From NCBI GenBank assembly GCA_910583525.1, contig CAJTXL010000003.1, forward strand, positions 70,738 through 134,737: a DNA stretch of 64,000 nt, read 5' to 3'. Below the pieces are notes generated by a model. That model saw only the letters and a program-made list of their open reading frames with translations, made no database searches and had not been told where the DNA came from. Each line of letters opens with the position of its first letter. Position 1 is the stretch's first letter. Shown here in pieces: positions 25,229 to 33,688 of this stretch. A program made the position numbers and the translations under genes. This DNA comes from an uncultured Muribaculaceae bacterium. Its GTDB lineage: Bacteria; Bacteroidota; Bacteroidia; Bacteroidales; Muribaculaceae.

Positions 25229-26686
25229 ATGGACGCCAAAGAGTTTGCCGCCGAAGTGTTGTTGGCCTTGCCCTACGAAGCCAACGAGCAGCAGGTAGCC
25301 GTGGTGGCGGCCTTGGCACGCTTCTGCAACCCGGCAGCGCGCCCCGAGGGCGTGTTTGTGCTCAACGGCTACGCAGGCACGGGCAAGACTTCGTTGACGG
25401 GAGCACTCGTAAAGACTCTTGAGGCACACAAACGCCCGGCGGTGCTGTTAGCGCCCACGGGACGTGCCGCAAAGGTGTTCAGCGCCAACTCTGGCGGACA
25501 TCCTGCATTCACAATCCACCGCAAGATATACCGCCACATCCCGGCGGCATCTCCCGGAACTTATACGGCACCTCTGCCGGCCGAGAACAAGTACCGCGAC
25601 GCCATCTTCATAGTCGATGAAGCGTCGATGCTCGGCGGCGACAGCAGCGACGGCTCCAACCTGCTCGACGACCTTGTCACATATGTCTATGCCGGAGAGA
25701 ACTGCCGCCTTATTCTGATTGGCGACACAGCCCAGCTGCCCCCGGTAGGCTCAGACGTCTCGCCTGCTATGGATGCTTCGGTGCTCAGGCGCATGGGCTT
25801 GAAAGTCACCAAGGCGACTTTGACGGCCACCGCCAGGCAGGCCGCAGGCTCAGGCATACTCTTCAACGCAACCAGGCTGCGCAAGGCCATGGCACGCGCC
25901 GCCACGACAGAGGGGGCGCAAGTGCCGGTGCCCAAGCTCAAAACCGAGGGCTTCGACGATGTCACGATAGTGTCCGGCGAAGATTTGCCCGAAATGCTCG
26001 AACGCGCCTATGCCTCGTCGGACGCCGGCCCGGCAGAGACCATCCTTATCACGCGCAGCAACCGCCGCGCAGCCGAGTACAATGCCGGCATACGCGCCGA
26101 AGTGCTCTACCGAGAAGAGGAACTAAGCCGGGGCGACATGCTCATCGTTGCCCGGAACCACTATTTCACGAAGAAAGTGCCGGGCATCGATTTTGTGGCG
26201 AACGGCGACATCGTCACCGTCGAAAAAGTCTACGGAAGCGAAATGCGCTATGGCAAGCGCTTTGCCGACGTACGCCTCGCCATGCAGCCCGACCCGGCGA
26301 ACGCCGAGGCCGAAATCCCGGCCTTCGACGTGAAAATCATGCTCGACACGCTTGCCGACCCCAACGCCACCATCTCTCAGGACGATTGGAACAATCTCTA
26401 CTATGCCATCATGACCGACGACGAGCGCTACGGCTCCGCATCGCCCGACGAACGCTACAAGGCGCTGCGCAACGACCCCTACTGGACGGCCCTGCAGGTC
26501 AAATATGCCTACGCCGTCACATGCCACAAGGCGCAGGGCGGCCAGTGGGACAACGTCTTCGTCGATTTGTCGTATATCCCCGACGATGCCCTCGGCATGC
26601 AGCTATACCGCTGGTTCTATACGGCAGTGACCCGGGCGAAGCGCCGTCTCTATCTGATAGCTCCGCCCGAGTCACTGCTCGGATAA
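25229..26686 (+). CDS. RecD-like superfamily 1 DNA helicase
   Basis: The 485-residue AAA/UvrD-type helicase shows Walker A LNGYAGTGKTSL (about residue 49), motif II IVDEASMLG, motif III LILIGDTAQLPPVGSD, and the C-terminal SF1 motif TCHKAQGGQWDNVFVD. This is the compact RecD2/exodeoxyribonuclease V alpha-like form common in Bacteroidetes. A role in repair or replication-associated unwinding follows from the family. It converges with the DUF5074 gene with only 11 nt between them and no clear terminator. Confidence 0.88.
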   Translation: MDAKEFAAEVLLALPYEANEQQVAVVAALARFCNPAARPEGVFVLNGYAGTGKTSLTGALVKTLEAHKRPAVLLAPTGRAAKVFSANSGGHPAFTIHRKIYRHIPAASPGTYTAPLPAENKYRDAIFIVDEASMLGGDSSDGSNLLDDLVTYVYAGENCRLILIGDTAQLPPVGSDVSPAMDASVLRRMGLKVTKATLTATARQAAGSGILFNATRLRKAMARAATTEGAQVPVPKLKTEGFDDVTIVSGEDLPEMLERAYASSDAGPAETILITRSNRRAAEYNAGIRAEVLYREEELSRGDMLIVARNHYFTKKVPGIDFVANGDIVTVEKVYGSEMRYGKRFADVRLAMQPDPANAEAEIPAFDVKIMLDTLADPNATISQDDWNNLYYAIMTDDERYGSASPDERYKALRNDPYWTALQVKYAYAVTCHKAQGGQWDNVFVDLSYIPDDALGMQLYRWFYTAVTRAKRRLYLIAPPESLLG

Positions 26687-26697
26687 GGGTATATTTC

Positions 26698-28113
26698 TTA
26701 TTTCAGAATTACTTTGTCGACCCTATGGCCTTGGCGCCGGATGTATATTCCGGCACCGGGTTCGGTCACGGGCATGCCCTGAAGTGTGAAGTACTCCGCC
26801 GGGCAGGCGTCATCTTCAACCTCAACGGTTTCCACACCCGACTGCTCTGCTGCCGTGGTGAAAACGGGCAGCGACGGAAACCAGTAATTGGATATCATCG
26901 GATAGTCGCATATAGCCTTGCCCACGGCATCGAAACGACGCACAATGTAGGTCGGGTCTACGAACTTATGGAACAACGAGGCATAGAGTTCGTCGGTCTG
27001 CGGATGTATGCCGAGCGAACAGCCGTATATGTGCCAGTCGCCCTCGGCCTCCGAAAAATCGATGATTTTTTCGATTTTTCCGGCGTCGATATCAAAGCGG
27101 AACACCTTATAGTTCGTAAACCAGCTGTTGGAGCCGCCGCACCAATAAAGCACGTTGTTGACCGCCGACGCGCAGAACGGGTCTGGCGTCCAGGCATACC
27201 AGGAGTTGCCGGGCGGATAGAGACCGGCTTCGGCATCGATACGGATTACTTCGCGCGTCATCGTGCACGGGTCGAGGCGGATGATATACGGCACCGTCGA
27301 GCCCGAGCCTTGCACATTCTTCGATGCCCCGTACCATAGGTTTCCGTCCTTTGAACGTACCACCGTTGAGCCGATGCCCGACGCACGGCGTGGCCGCGTG
27401 CCGGTGTCGGCTTCGATGGCGTCGTCTATTATATCCATGTTGAGCACTTCAACGACCTTGTCGGCATCGGGGTCGATGACAAGCATTCCGTACTGCTGAT
27501 GCACGGCAAAAACTTTCCCCTCGGCCAAAACCATCGTCCCCGTCTGCCCTACGTATAGCGAGCCTGTCGGGTCGGAGTTCGGCTTGTCGTTGCCGTTCCC
27601 GGCATTGGGGTTCGCCGAGCCTTCGACCTGACCCTCTATCTCAAGCGTCTCAAGGTTGAGAACCCATATGCCGTTGCTTGACGAAACATATCCTTTAGTC
27701 TCCGACACGCCGCAGAAAGCCCTGCCGTCGCATTGGGCGCCCGAATTGTCAATCAGCTGAAGCTGTTTTACCAGTTTCATCGTCTTGGCGTCGGCAACCG
27801 ATATGCGGCCGCCCGTGATTGACGCTCCGGGATCTTTCTCCTGTTTGGCGACCATATAAAGACGGCCTTTCCACAAAGCACCGTACTGGTTAGTGCAACC
27901 AAGCTCCATGCCCGGGTTTTCGGCCTGTATTATGCGGTAGTGCCAGTAATTGCCGTCAGGGTCGTCGGGCAGAAGGTAGTTTACGGTAGAGTTCTGATGA
28001 CCGTACCAGTCTTCGTTGATGAAGATGATGCCTTTGGTATAGTCCAAGTCTTCCGCAACGGCCGAAACCGTTGCGAAAGACATTGATAAAGCTATTGCTA
28101 AATTGCGTATCAT
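26698..28113 (-). CDS. Secreted DUF5074-type beta-propeller protein with C-terminal sorting-like tail
   Basis: The 471-residue protein has a signal peptide (to about SAVAED, residue 22) and then a propeller-like body with repeated Trp/Tyr strands and the DUF5074-like opening GIIFINEDWYGHQNSTVNY. It is paralogous to the second half of the adjacent 1065-residue protein. The last 35 residues (EYFTLQG, then RRQG, ending VDKVILK) match the tails of the proteins at 37221 and 55957. It overlaps the upstream gene by ATGA and is the last gene of the cobalamin-riboswitch operon. Binding of a corrinoid is inferred from its location and fold family. Confidence 0.75.
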   Translation of the reverse strand: MIRNLAIALSMSFATVSAVAEDLDYTKGIIFINEDWYGHQNSTVNYLLPDDPDGNYWHYRIIQAENPGMELGCTNQYGALWKGRLYMVAKQEKDPGASITGGRISVADAKTMKLVKQLQLIDNSGAQCDGRAFCGVSETKGYVSSSNGIWVLNLETLEIEGQVEGSANPNAGNGNDKPNSDPTGSLYVGQTGTMVLAEGKVFAVHQQYGMLVIDPDADKVVEVLNMDIIDDAIEADTGTRPRRASGIGSTVVRSKDGNLWYGASKNVQGSGSTVPYIIRLDPCTMTREVIRIDAEAGLYPPGNSWYAWTPDPFCASAVNNVLYWCGGSNSWFTNYKVFRFDIDAGKIEKIIDFSEAEGDWHIYGCSLGIHPQTDELYASLFHKFVDPTYIVRRFDAVGKAICDYPMISNYWFPSLPVFTTAAEQSGVETVEVEDDACPAEYFTLQGMPVTEPGAGIYIRRQGHRVDKVILK

Positions 28114-31100
28114 TTTATGATGATTTTCTTTGAAAGGCCGTTGTCGCCGATGATTATGTACACGCCTGCCGGAACCTCTGCCCGATAGGCATAACTGTCG
28201 CTATCAGCCATGAACAAAGCCGAGACGGCACCGACGGCATTTATCAGCCTGATCGATGCGCCCTCGCAGTTGGCAACGTTTATAAGGCGACCGTCGGTCG
28301 AAATCCTTGCCGCGCCTTTCTCAATTCGGTCTATGCCCGACGTCTCGTCCACTACATCGACATGCACGGCATGCCTTACCGTCCGGCCGTTCGATTCTAC
28401 GGCAACGGCGAAGTCATGCGAGCCTACCGACAATGGCGTAAGTGTAAGCACATTGCCGTCAAGAGCCACATCGACAGGAGCGTTTGCGGCACGGGATACG
28501 GCCTCGACAGAATAACGTATGTTGGCGTCGTTGTTGTCGCGGTCTGTGGCATTGAGCGTTATTTCTGCCGGTTCGCCGTCGACATATAGCACGATGTCAT
28601 CGACATCTTCCATCTCTGGCAAATACGCGTCGGGGAATATGGGCATCGACTGAAACCAGTAGTAGGGACGCAATTCGATGGTGCGCAAAATTTCGCCCGA
28701 AGCCGCGTCGATGAAATGCGTCCAGTTATATCTGTAGTGGCCCGACGCTTTCGACTCGGTAGTCCCGGCAATGATTTCGCCGCTGCGGTCATCGTAGCGT
28801 ATTGTGCCGTAAGCGCCTTGCTTCAGGCCGGGAGTGTGTGCCGGAAGGCCGCTGACTTGTGCCAGTTGCGTGAATGTTCCGTCTTCGATGTCATAGCGCC
28901 ATATGATGCCGCTGCCGCCGTTGGAGATAGAGCTGCCGCCGGCAAAGAAAAGCGACGGCACAGTCTGTGCTGCCGTGAATTGCGTGGTGCGCCATGCGCC
29001 CCATCCGCAAGTCACCGTACCGCAGTCTTTCGGCACTGTCACACGCTCTTTCTCTTCAAGGGTGAGATGGTCCAAAGCTACAAATTCCGACTGCTTGTCG
29101 GCGTTGACGGTGGCATACCATACCGTGCCGTCGTAAGCCTGGGTTATGCCTTGCACATTGGCGTCGGCGATAGCTTTGACAATCTCGTCGGTGTCGATGT
29201 CGATTATGTAGACGCCCGTGCTCTGCCGCAGTGCGAAAGCATGCTTGCCGGCAAGCACCATGTCGCCGATTTGGCCGTTATAAAGGTCAGCAGCGTTGCC
29301 TTCGGGGTCACTGCCCTCGATTTTTCCTGTAATTGAACAGTTGTCGATATCTATGATGTAGATGCCCGACGAAGTACCCATGTACACACGTCCCGGTCCG
29401 GCGCCGCAGAGGGCACGGCCGTCGGCGCTGCGAGTTTCGCCTTCGACCATGATATCGTCGATAGAGCCTAAGCGCCGAAGTGTCGAGGCATCCGCCACAA
29501 CCAGACGTCCGCCGCCGGGCAAGGGGTCGCCGTTGTCTGCGGCTTGTTTTGAGCTGACAATAAGCTTGCCCCCGTATATTATCGCATACTGCGAAGTGCA
29601 ACCGAACGACATGCCGGGGTTTTCACGCTCGTAAGCCTGATACGTAACCTCGTAGTCGGGCGAGAACCAGTTCAGGCCGCCGTTGGTATGTCCGAACCAT
29701 TCTTCATTGAGCATGATTGTACCCGTATTATAGTCGATTGCCTGCTCGCGTTCGCGGTCGACCACCTTTACGGTGAAGTCGCGCGAGCAGAAACCGTCAG
29801 TCGATGCAATGGTGAGGGTGCATTCGCCTTCACGGTGACCCGACAACTCGTAGGGTTGCATGCGTTTGTTGTTTTCGTCCCAAAGGTTTACCTTATAAGC
29901 CGTAGCGATATAATCCGCTTTAGAGCTTCCGTTGTCTTTCAAAGTCACCGTGTAGTTGCTGTTAGTCGGCGCTTCAGGCGACAGACGCGGCATGATACCG
30001 GCCATCTCCTTGGGCGTAAGCGTTATTACTCCGTCGCTGTCGGCAACGTCGAGCTGTATGTCGGTCACGGGGCTGTACATAAGCGTTCTCGGGAGCGCTG
30101 CCGTAGTTTTGGTGTCGCTTACCAACATGACGGCATTCGGATTGAGGAAACGGTCAAGCGGAACTTTGTTCAGCGATTTGTCGACAACACGCTTCACATA
30201 GCCGCTCCAGGCGCCGTCTGACCCGTCATGCTCGGTGGCCGATATTGTGCCGTCGCCGTTGGTGTCGAACGATATTTTGAGGCCGTTGCTGCGGTCTACC
30301 GTCAGACGGCTGTCGGCCTTGGCGATATTGTCGAGCACGGTGCCGAGATTGTCGTCCCAGCCGCCGCTCCAACGGTAGCCGTAAACGATGTTCGACGGAT
30401 TTTTACCGTCTTTGAACTCCAGCACCACCGACGCGCTCTTCTCGCCGGAACCTACCCACATGGCAATCTTGCTTTGGTCGACGGGCTGCGCCACCGTCAC
30501 GGGAACGTGCATCTCCTCGTTGTAGTCCATGATGTCGTAGTCGAGTTCCTCGCTCAGCTCGTCGCCGGTGTCGCCGATACCGCCGCCGGTATAGCCGAAA
30601 TCGACATACTTCCATGCCTGCACGCAGCCATCGGTAAGCATTGCGCTCGACATGCCAAGACCCGAATAGCTCATGCTGTCGTAGTCGCTGTCGCCGCACC
30701 AATAGCTCCAGTACCCTTCGTACCATCCGGCTCGCCAACGGTATTCCCAAGCTTCTTCATAGCCTTCTTCAAGCTGCCAGTAATCATAGTCGTACGACGG
30801 ATATCCGTAGACGAACGCATTGAGCGGATGCTCTATGATGCCGCTTGTGCGGCTGTCTTCGATGGCATCTATGCACATCTGCTCGGCCGAAGCGCCGGGG
30901 GCGGAATCCTGACCCATCGACGTATTGGGATTGTTGAAGTCGAACGAAGAACCGTTCAATGCGCCTTCGTAGTCGTAGCGCAGATAGTCGAGGTGTTCCC
31001 TGTTGGCCGATAGCCCCACGCCGTTGAGCGTTGAGCCCATAGCCCCTGTATATTGCACAAGGACTGTCAATGCTGAACTTTGCGAGGCTATCGCACGAAG

Positions 31101-31307
31101 CATGTCTTCGCCCGACGCCGTTCCGGTCCATCGGTACCCCCACACATAGGCCATGTCGCCTTTTCCGTCTTTGAAATCGATGACAAGGGCGGCCTTGTTT
31201 TCACCTTCGCCTGCCCAATGGGTAATACGGTCCCAGTCGACCCATTGGGTAAAGGCCGGGGACGACGCGCTCGACATGAGCACGCCTGCTAAAAGTAACT
31301 TTTTCAT
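28110..31307 (-). CDS. Large multidomain surface protein: duplicated N-terminal domain, DUF5074 propeller, type IX-like tail
   Basis: The 1065-residue exported protein has a signal peptide ending near SPAFTQ (residue 21). A domain built on WAGEGENKAALVIDFKDGKG and YVWGYRWTG (about 22-110) is repeated near 278-350 as WVGSGEKSASVVLEFKDGKN and YGYRWSGG. An Ig-like segment follows (about 430-515). From about 524 (DYNTGTIMLNEEWFGH) a DUF5074-like propeller runs to about 900, then another Ig-like domain, and a C-terminal segment with GVYII and KKIIIK like type IX secretion signals. It sits 21 nt after a surface lipoprotein gene in the cobalamin-riboswitch operon. Ligand and partner are inferred only. 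Confidence 0.78.
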   Translation of the reverse strand: MKKLLLAGVLMSSASSPAFTQWVDWDRITHWAGEGENKAALVIDFKDGKGDMAYVWGYRWTGTASGEDMLRAIASQSSALTVLVQYTGAMGSTLNGVGLSANREHLDYLRYDYEGALNGSSFDFNNPNTSMGQDSAPGASAEQMCIDAIEDSRTSGIIEHPLNAFVYGYPSYDYDYWQLEEGYEEAWEYRWRAGWYEGYWSYWCGDSDYDSMSYSGLGMSSAMLTDGCVQAWKYVDFGYTGGGIGDTGDELSEELDYDIMDYNEEMHVPVTVAQPVDQSKIAMWVGSGEKSASVVLEFKDGKNPSNIVYGYRWSGGWDDNLGTVLDNIAKADSRLTVDRSNGLKISFDTNGDGTISATEHDGSDGAWSGYVKRVVDKSLNKVPLDRFLNPNAVMLVSDTKTTAALPRTLMYSPVTDIQLDVADSDGVITLTPKEMAGIMPRLSPEAPTNSNYTVTLKDNGSSKADYIATAYKVNLWDENNKRMQPYELSGHREGECTLTIASTDGFCSRDFTVKVVDREREQAIDYNTGTIMLNEEWFGHTNGGLNWFSPDYEVTYQAYERENPGMSFGCTSQYAIIYGGKLIVSSKQAADNGDPLPGGGRLVVADASTLRRLGSIDDIMVEGETRSADGRALCGAGPGRVYMGTSSGIYIIDIDNCSITGKIEGSDPEGNAADLYNGQIGDMVLAGKHAFALRQSTGVYIIDIDTDEIVKAIADANVQGITQAYDGTVWYATVNADKQSEFVALDHLTLEEKERVTVPKDCGTVTCGWGAWRTTQFTAAQTVPSLFFAGGSSISNGGSGIIWRYDIEDGTFTQLAQVSGLPAHTPGLKQGAYGTIRYDDRSGEIIAGTTESKASGHYRYNWTHFIDAASGEILRTIELRPYYWFQSMPIFPDAYLPEMEDVDDIVLYVDGEPAEITLNATDRDNNDANIRYSVEAVSRAANAPVDVALDGNVLTLTPLSVGSHDFAVAVESNGRTVRHAVHVDVVDETSGIDRIEKGAARISTDGRLINVANCEGASIRLINAVGAVSALFMADSDSYAYRAEVPAGVYIIIGDNGLSKKIIIK

Positions 31308-31328
31308 TCTAATTTATTGGTTTATCGG

Positions 31329-32537
31329 TTATTGTGTCGGTATGGGGTCGGGTGGCACGATGTCGCGTACGGGGATATGCAAATCCTGCGCACGCGCTAT
31401 TTCGGTCGAGGTCTCGCCGAGCCAGCCGCAGTATTGGTTGAGACCCGTATAGACCCGGACGAAATCTATGCCGGGAAGGTCGACGGGCGTGCCGTCGGCA
31501 TCGACAGCCCAGTCGATTTTGAACGAATTGAGGTCTTTGAAGTCGTTGGGGTGATTGTCGACATAGCCCCAGGGGTATGAATACAGCACATAGTAGCGTC
31601 CCGTGCCGCTGAGGTCGATGCCGTTGGGCGACAAGAGCGTGCCTGTGAACGTCATTTCGTCCTCGGCGAGCCACTTGGGCCAGTAAGGCTGGTCGTGGAA
31701 AATATTCTTCGCAATAAATCCGCTCGTGCCTTCCGAGTCGTACCACGGTATGTATTCGAGGTCGTTCAGGTAGCCGTCCTCGTCTTCGACCGAGGCTTTA
31801 TCGGGGTCGGGCTTATGGTAGGTGATTGAATAGCCGTGCTTTGTTGCATCCGAACGGTATTCGCTGCCTGCGAGTTCATACCACGGGTCATCGGGAATGC
31901 CGTTGCAGTTGGTGTCGTAGCTCACCATCACTATTCCAGGCTCGGCCGAGCCGCCTTTGGCGTCGGGGTTCGTAAGTTCGTAGAAAGCGTTGCCCCATAT
32001 GCGGAAATCGTATTCGCCGGGCCTGTTCACCACGGTGTGGTCGAAGCCGAAAGTAACGTAGCCGCCATATCCGCCGAGACTTATCATCACGTCATTGGTG
32101 CCCGAAATGCAGTCTTCGGCTTTCTGCAAAATGTCGGCATAGCTGTCGCCCGGCTCGTACTGCGGCATTTCGTTGATGAACTGCCCCGGCGCCGGACGGT
32201 ACTCATAGACGCGCGATATGTAGGGGCTATATTCCACTTCTTCGTGGAGGACCGTCACGGTGAAGTCGAAATGGTATGGCGTTTCGGGGTCTATAATGTC
32301 GAACGACAACTCGTAGACGCCTTCCGTGTCGGCGAGGAAGATGAAAGAACGCTCGTTGCAGGCCGCCTCGCCGTTTACCGTCCAAAGATAGCGCTCCCCG
32401 GTAAGAGCCGGTTCGAGCGGCAGCTTGCACATGCGCGCTATGCGGTAGCTGTCGTCGATGCCGAGGCTGACGGTCTCCACCTCGTGCGAGCATGCGCACA
32501 GGGTCAAAAGTGCAGATATGAGGAGAATGCGTTTCAT
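31329..32537 (-). CDS. Surface lipoprotein of the cobalamin operon (candidate BtuH-type)
   Basis: The 402-residue protein has a lipoprotein signal (LCAC, probable Cys at 16). It contains a beta-rich N-terminal PKD-like part (about 20-115) and a second domain with GGYGGYVTFGFDHTVVN, IWGNAFYE and DPWYELAGSEY, the last typical of Bacteroidetes cell-surface proteins in cobalamin loci. It overlaps the BtuG-like gene by ATGA, which sets the start at 32537; open sequence further upstream is antisense-type noise. A role in capturing or passing cobalamin at the cell surface is inferred from context, not from a recognised site. Confidence 0.75.
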   Translation of the reverse strand: MKRILLISALLTLCACSHEVETVSLGIDDSYRIARMCKLPLEPALTGERYLWTVNGEAACNERSFIFLADTEGVYELSFDIIDPETPYHFDFTVTVLHEEVEYSPYISRVYEYRPAPGQFINEMPQYEPGDSYADILQKAEDCISGTNDVMISLGGYGGYVTFGFDHTVVNRPGEYDFRIWGNAFYELTNPDAKGGSAEPGIVMVSYDTNCNGIPDDPWYELAGSEYRSDATKHGYSITYHKPDPDKASVEDEDGYLNDLEYIPWYDSEGTSGFIAKNIFHDQPYWPKWLAEDEMTFTGTLLSPNGIDLSGTGRYYVLYSYPWGYVDNHPNDFKDLNSFKIDWAVDADGTPVDLPGIDFVRVYTGLNQYCGWLGETSTEIARAQDLHIPVRDIVPPDPIPTQ

Positions 32538-33688
32538 CGTGGCAGAAAGCATATATGGGCAGGAATGTCGCCGGTGCGCACCGACCATTTTTTGCGGCCG
32601 TCGGGCGAGTAGCAATGCAGTGCGCCCGAGCTGACGTAGTTCTTGGCGTCGGTGACGAAAATGTCGCCCGTTTCGGGGTGCACCGCTATGCCGTAGGGGA
32701 TTTTTATGTCGCTCTCGGTGCCGTCTGTTATGAAGCAGTCCGACACTCGCTCTTTCGTCACCGTGTCGATGATGCCGTAGCTTATCGTGTTCGAGCCGGT
32801 GAAATTGTTCCACTCGGTGGCGTAGTAGTAGAGTTTGTCGCCATGGATAGCCATGTTCGAGCATGCAATGTCGAGGGTGTCGGTCACTGTCATGCGGTTG
32901 TAGCCTTTTTTCTTGTCGAGCACGAAGAGCTTCGACGGCACATCTTCGTAGTTGCCGCGCGAACTTACCCACAGCTTGCCCTGACGGTCTTTCTTGACAC
33001 GGTGCAGATTGATGCCTACGGGTATCTGCTCGATTTGCTTGAAGTCTATCATCTGCACCACCGAGACGGTGTTGTCGTACTGCGGCACACGGTAGCCGCC
33101 TGAGTTTGCCACATACATGTAGTCGTCGATGATTTCCATCTCTTCGGGCTGATAGCCAACAGACACCTTGCGTGTTACGGCCAACGATGTCGTGTCGACT
33201 TCGTAGACCGCCCCTTTGGGTGCGTCGGGGTCTATCAGCACAGGGCCGACGTACGAACTGACATATGCCTTGCCGCGATGGAAACGCACATAGCGGCAGT
33301 TGGGCAGGTCGACCTGGCCGATGCGCACGCCTGTTCGGGCGTCCATCACCTCGACCTTATGCGAACAATTCACGACCACCCACAGCTTGGAGCCGTAGAT
33401 GCCGATGTCGTTGCCCACGTCGCCGAGTTCCTTTATCACGTTAGGGTTGCGCTCGGCATAGAAATTGCGTGCATACAGCCCCGTGAAGTAGTCGAAATAG
33501 TCGAGGGTGCACTTGTTCGAACCCATATTTCCTTCGTTTACAAGATAGAAACCGCGGATGGCCGTGCCGGGGTCGGGCGTTTCGGGCACGATGTCATACT
33601 CCGTCGGCACCACGAGTTCGTCCTCGCGACAACTCGTGGAGGCCGGCAGGAGCGGCAGAAAATATAATATGTAACGAATGAATTTCAT
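32534..33688 (-). CDS. btuG: BtuG-like surface beta-propeller lipoprotein (YncE/DUF5074 family)
   Basis: The 384-residue lipoprotein (probable lipid on C20, ASTSC) is followed by a seven-bladed-propeller pattern with the opening FYLVNEGNMGSNKCTLDYFD and repeated blades such as VGYQPEEMEIIDDYMYVANSGG. In Bacteroides BtuG is a surface-exposed propeller that binds B12 very tightly and delivers it to BtuB. Here it overlaps the btuB stop by ATGA and shares the B12 riboswitch, which strongly supports the same role. Individual binding residues cannot be identified by eye. Confidence 0.85.
   Translation of the reverse strand: MKFIRYILYFLPLLPASTSCREDELVVPTEYDIVPETPDPGTAIRGFYLVNEGNMGSNKCTLDYFDYFTGLYARNFYAERNPNVIKELGDVGNDIGIYGSKLWVVVNCSHKVEVMDARTGVRIGQVDLPNCRYVRFHRGKAYVSSYVGPVLIDPDAPKGAVYEVDTTSLAVTRKVSVGYQPEEMEIIDDYMYVANSGGYRVPQYDNTVSVVQMIDFKQIEQIPVGINLHRVKKDRQGKLWVSSRGNYEDVPSKLFVLDKKKGYNRMTVTDTLDIACSNMAIHGDKLYYYATEWNNFTGSNTISYGIIDTVTKERVSDCFITDGTESDIKIPYGIAVHPETGDIFVTDAKNYVSSGALHCYSPDGRKKWSVRTGDIPAHICFLPR

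Noticed and set aside
32538..32972. N-terminal extension of the 402-residue surface lipoprotein
   Set aside because: It overlaps the BtuG-like gene in another frame; a lipoprotein signal begins exactly at the ATGA overlap.
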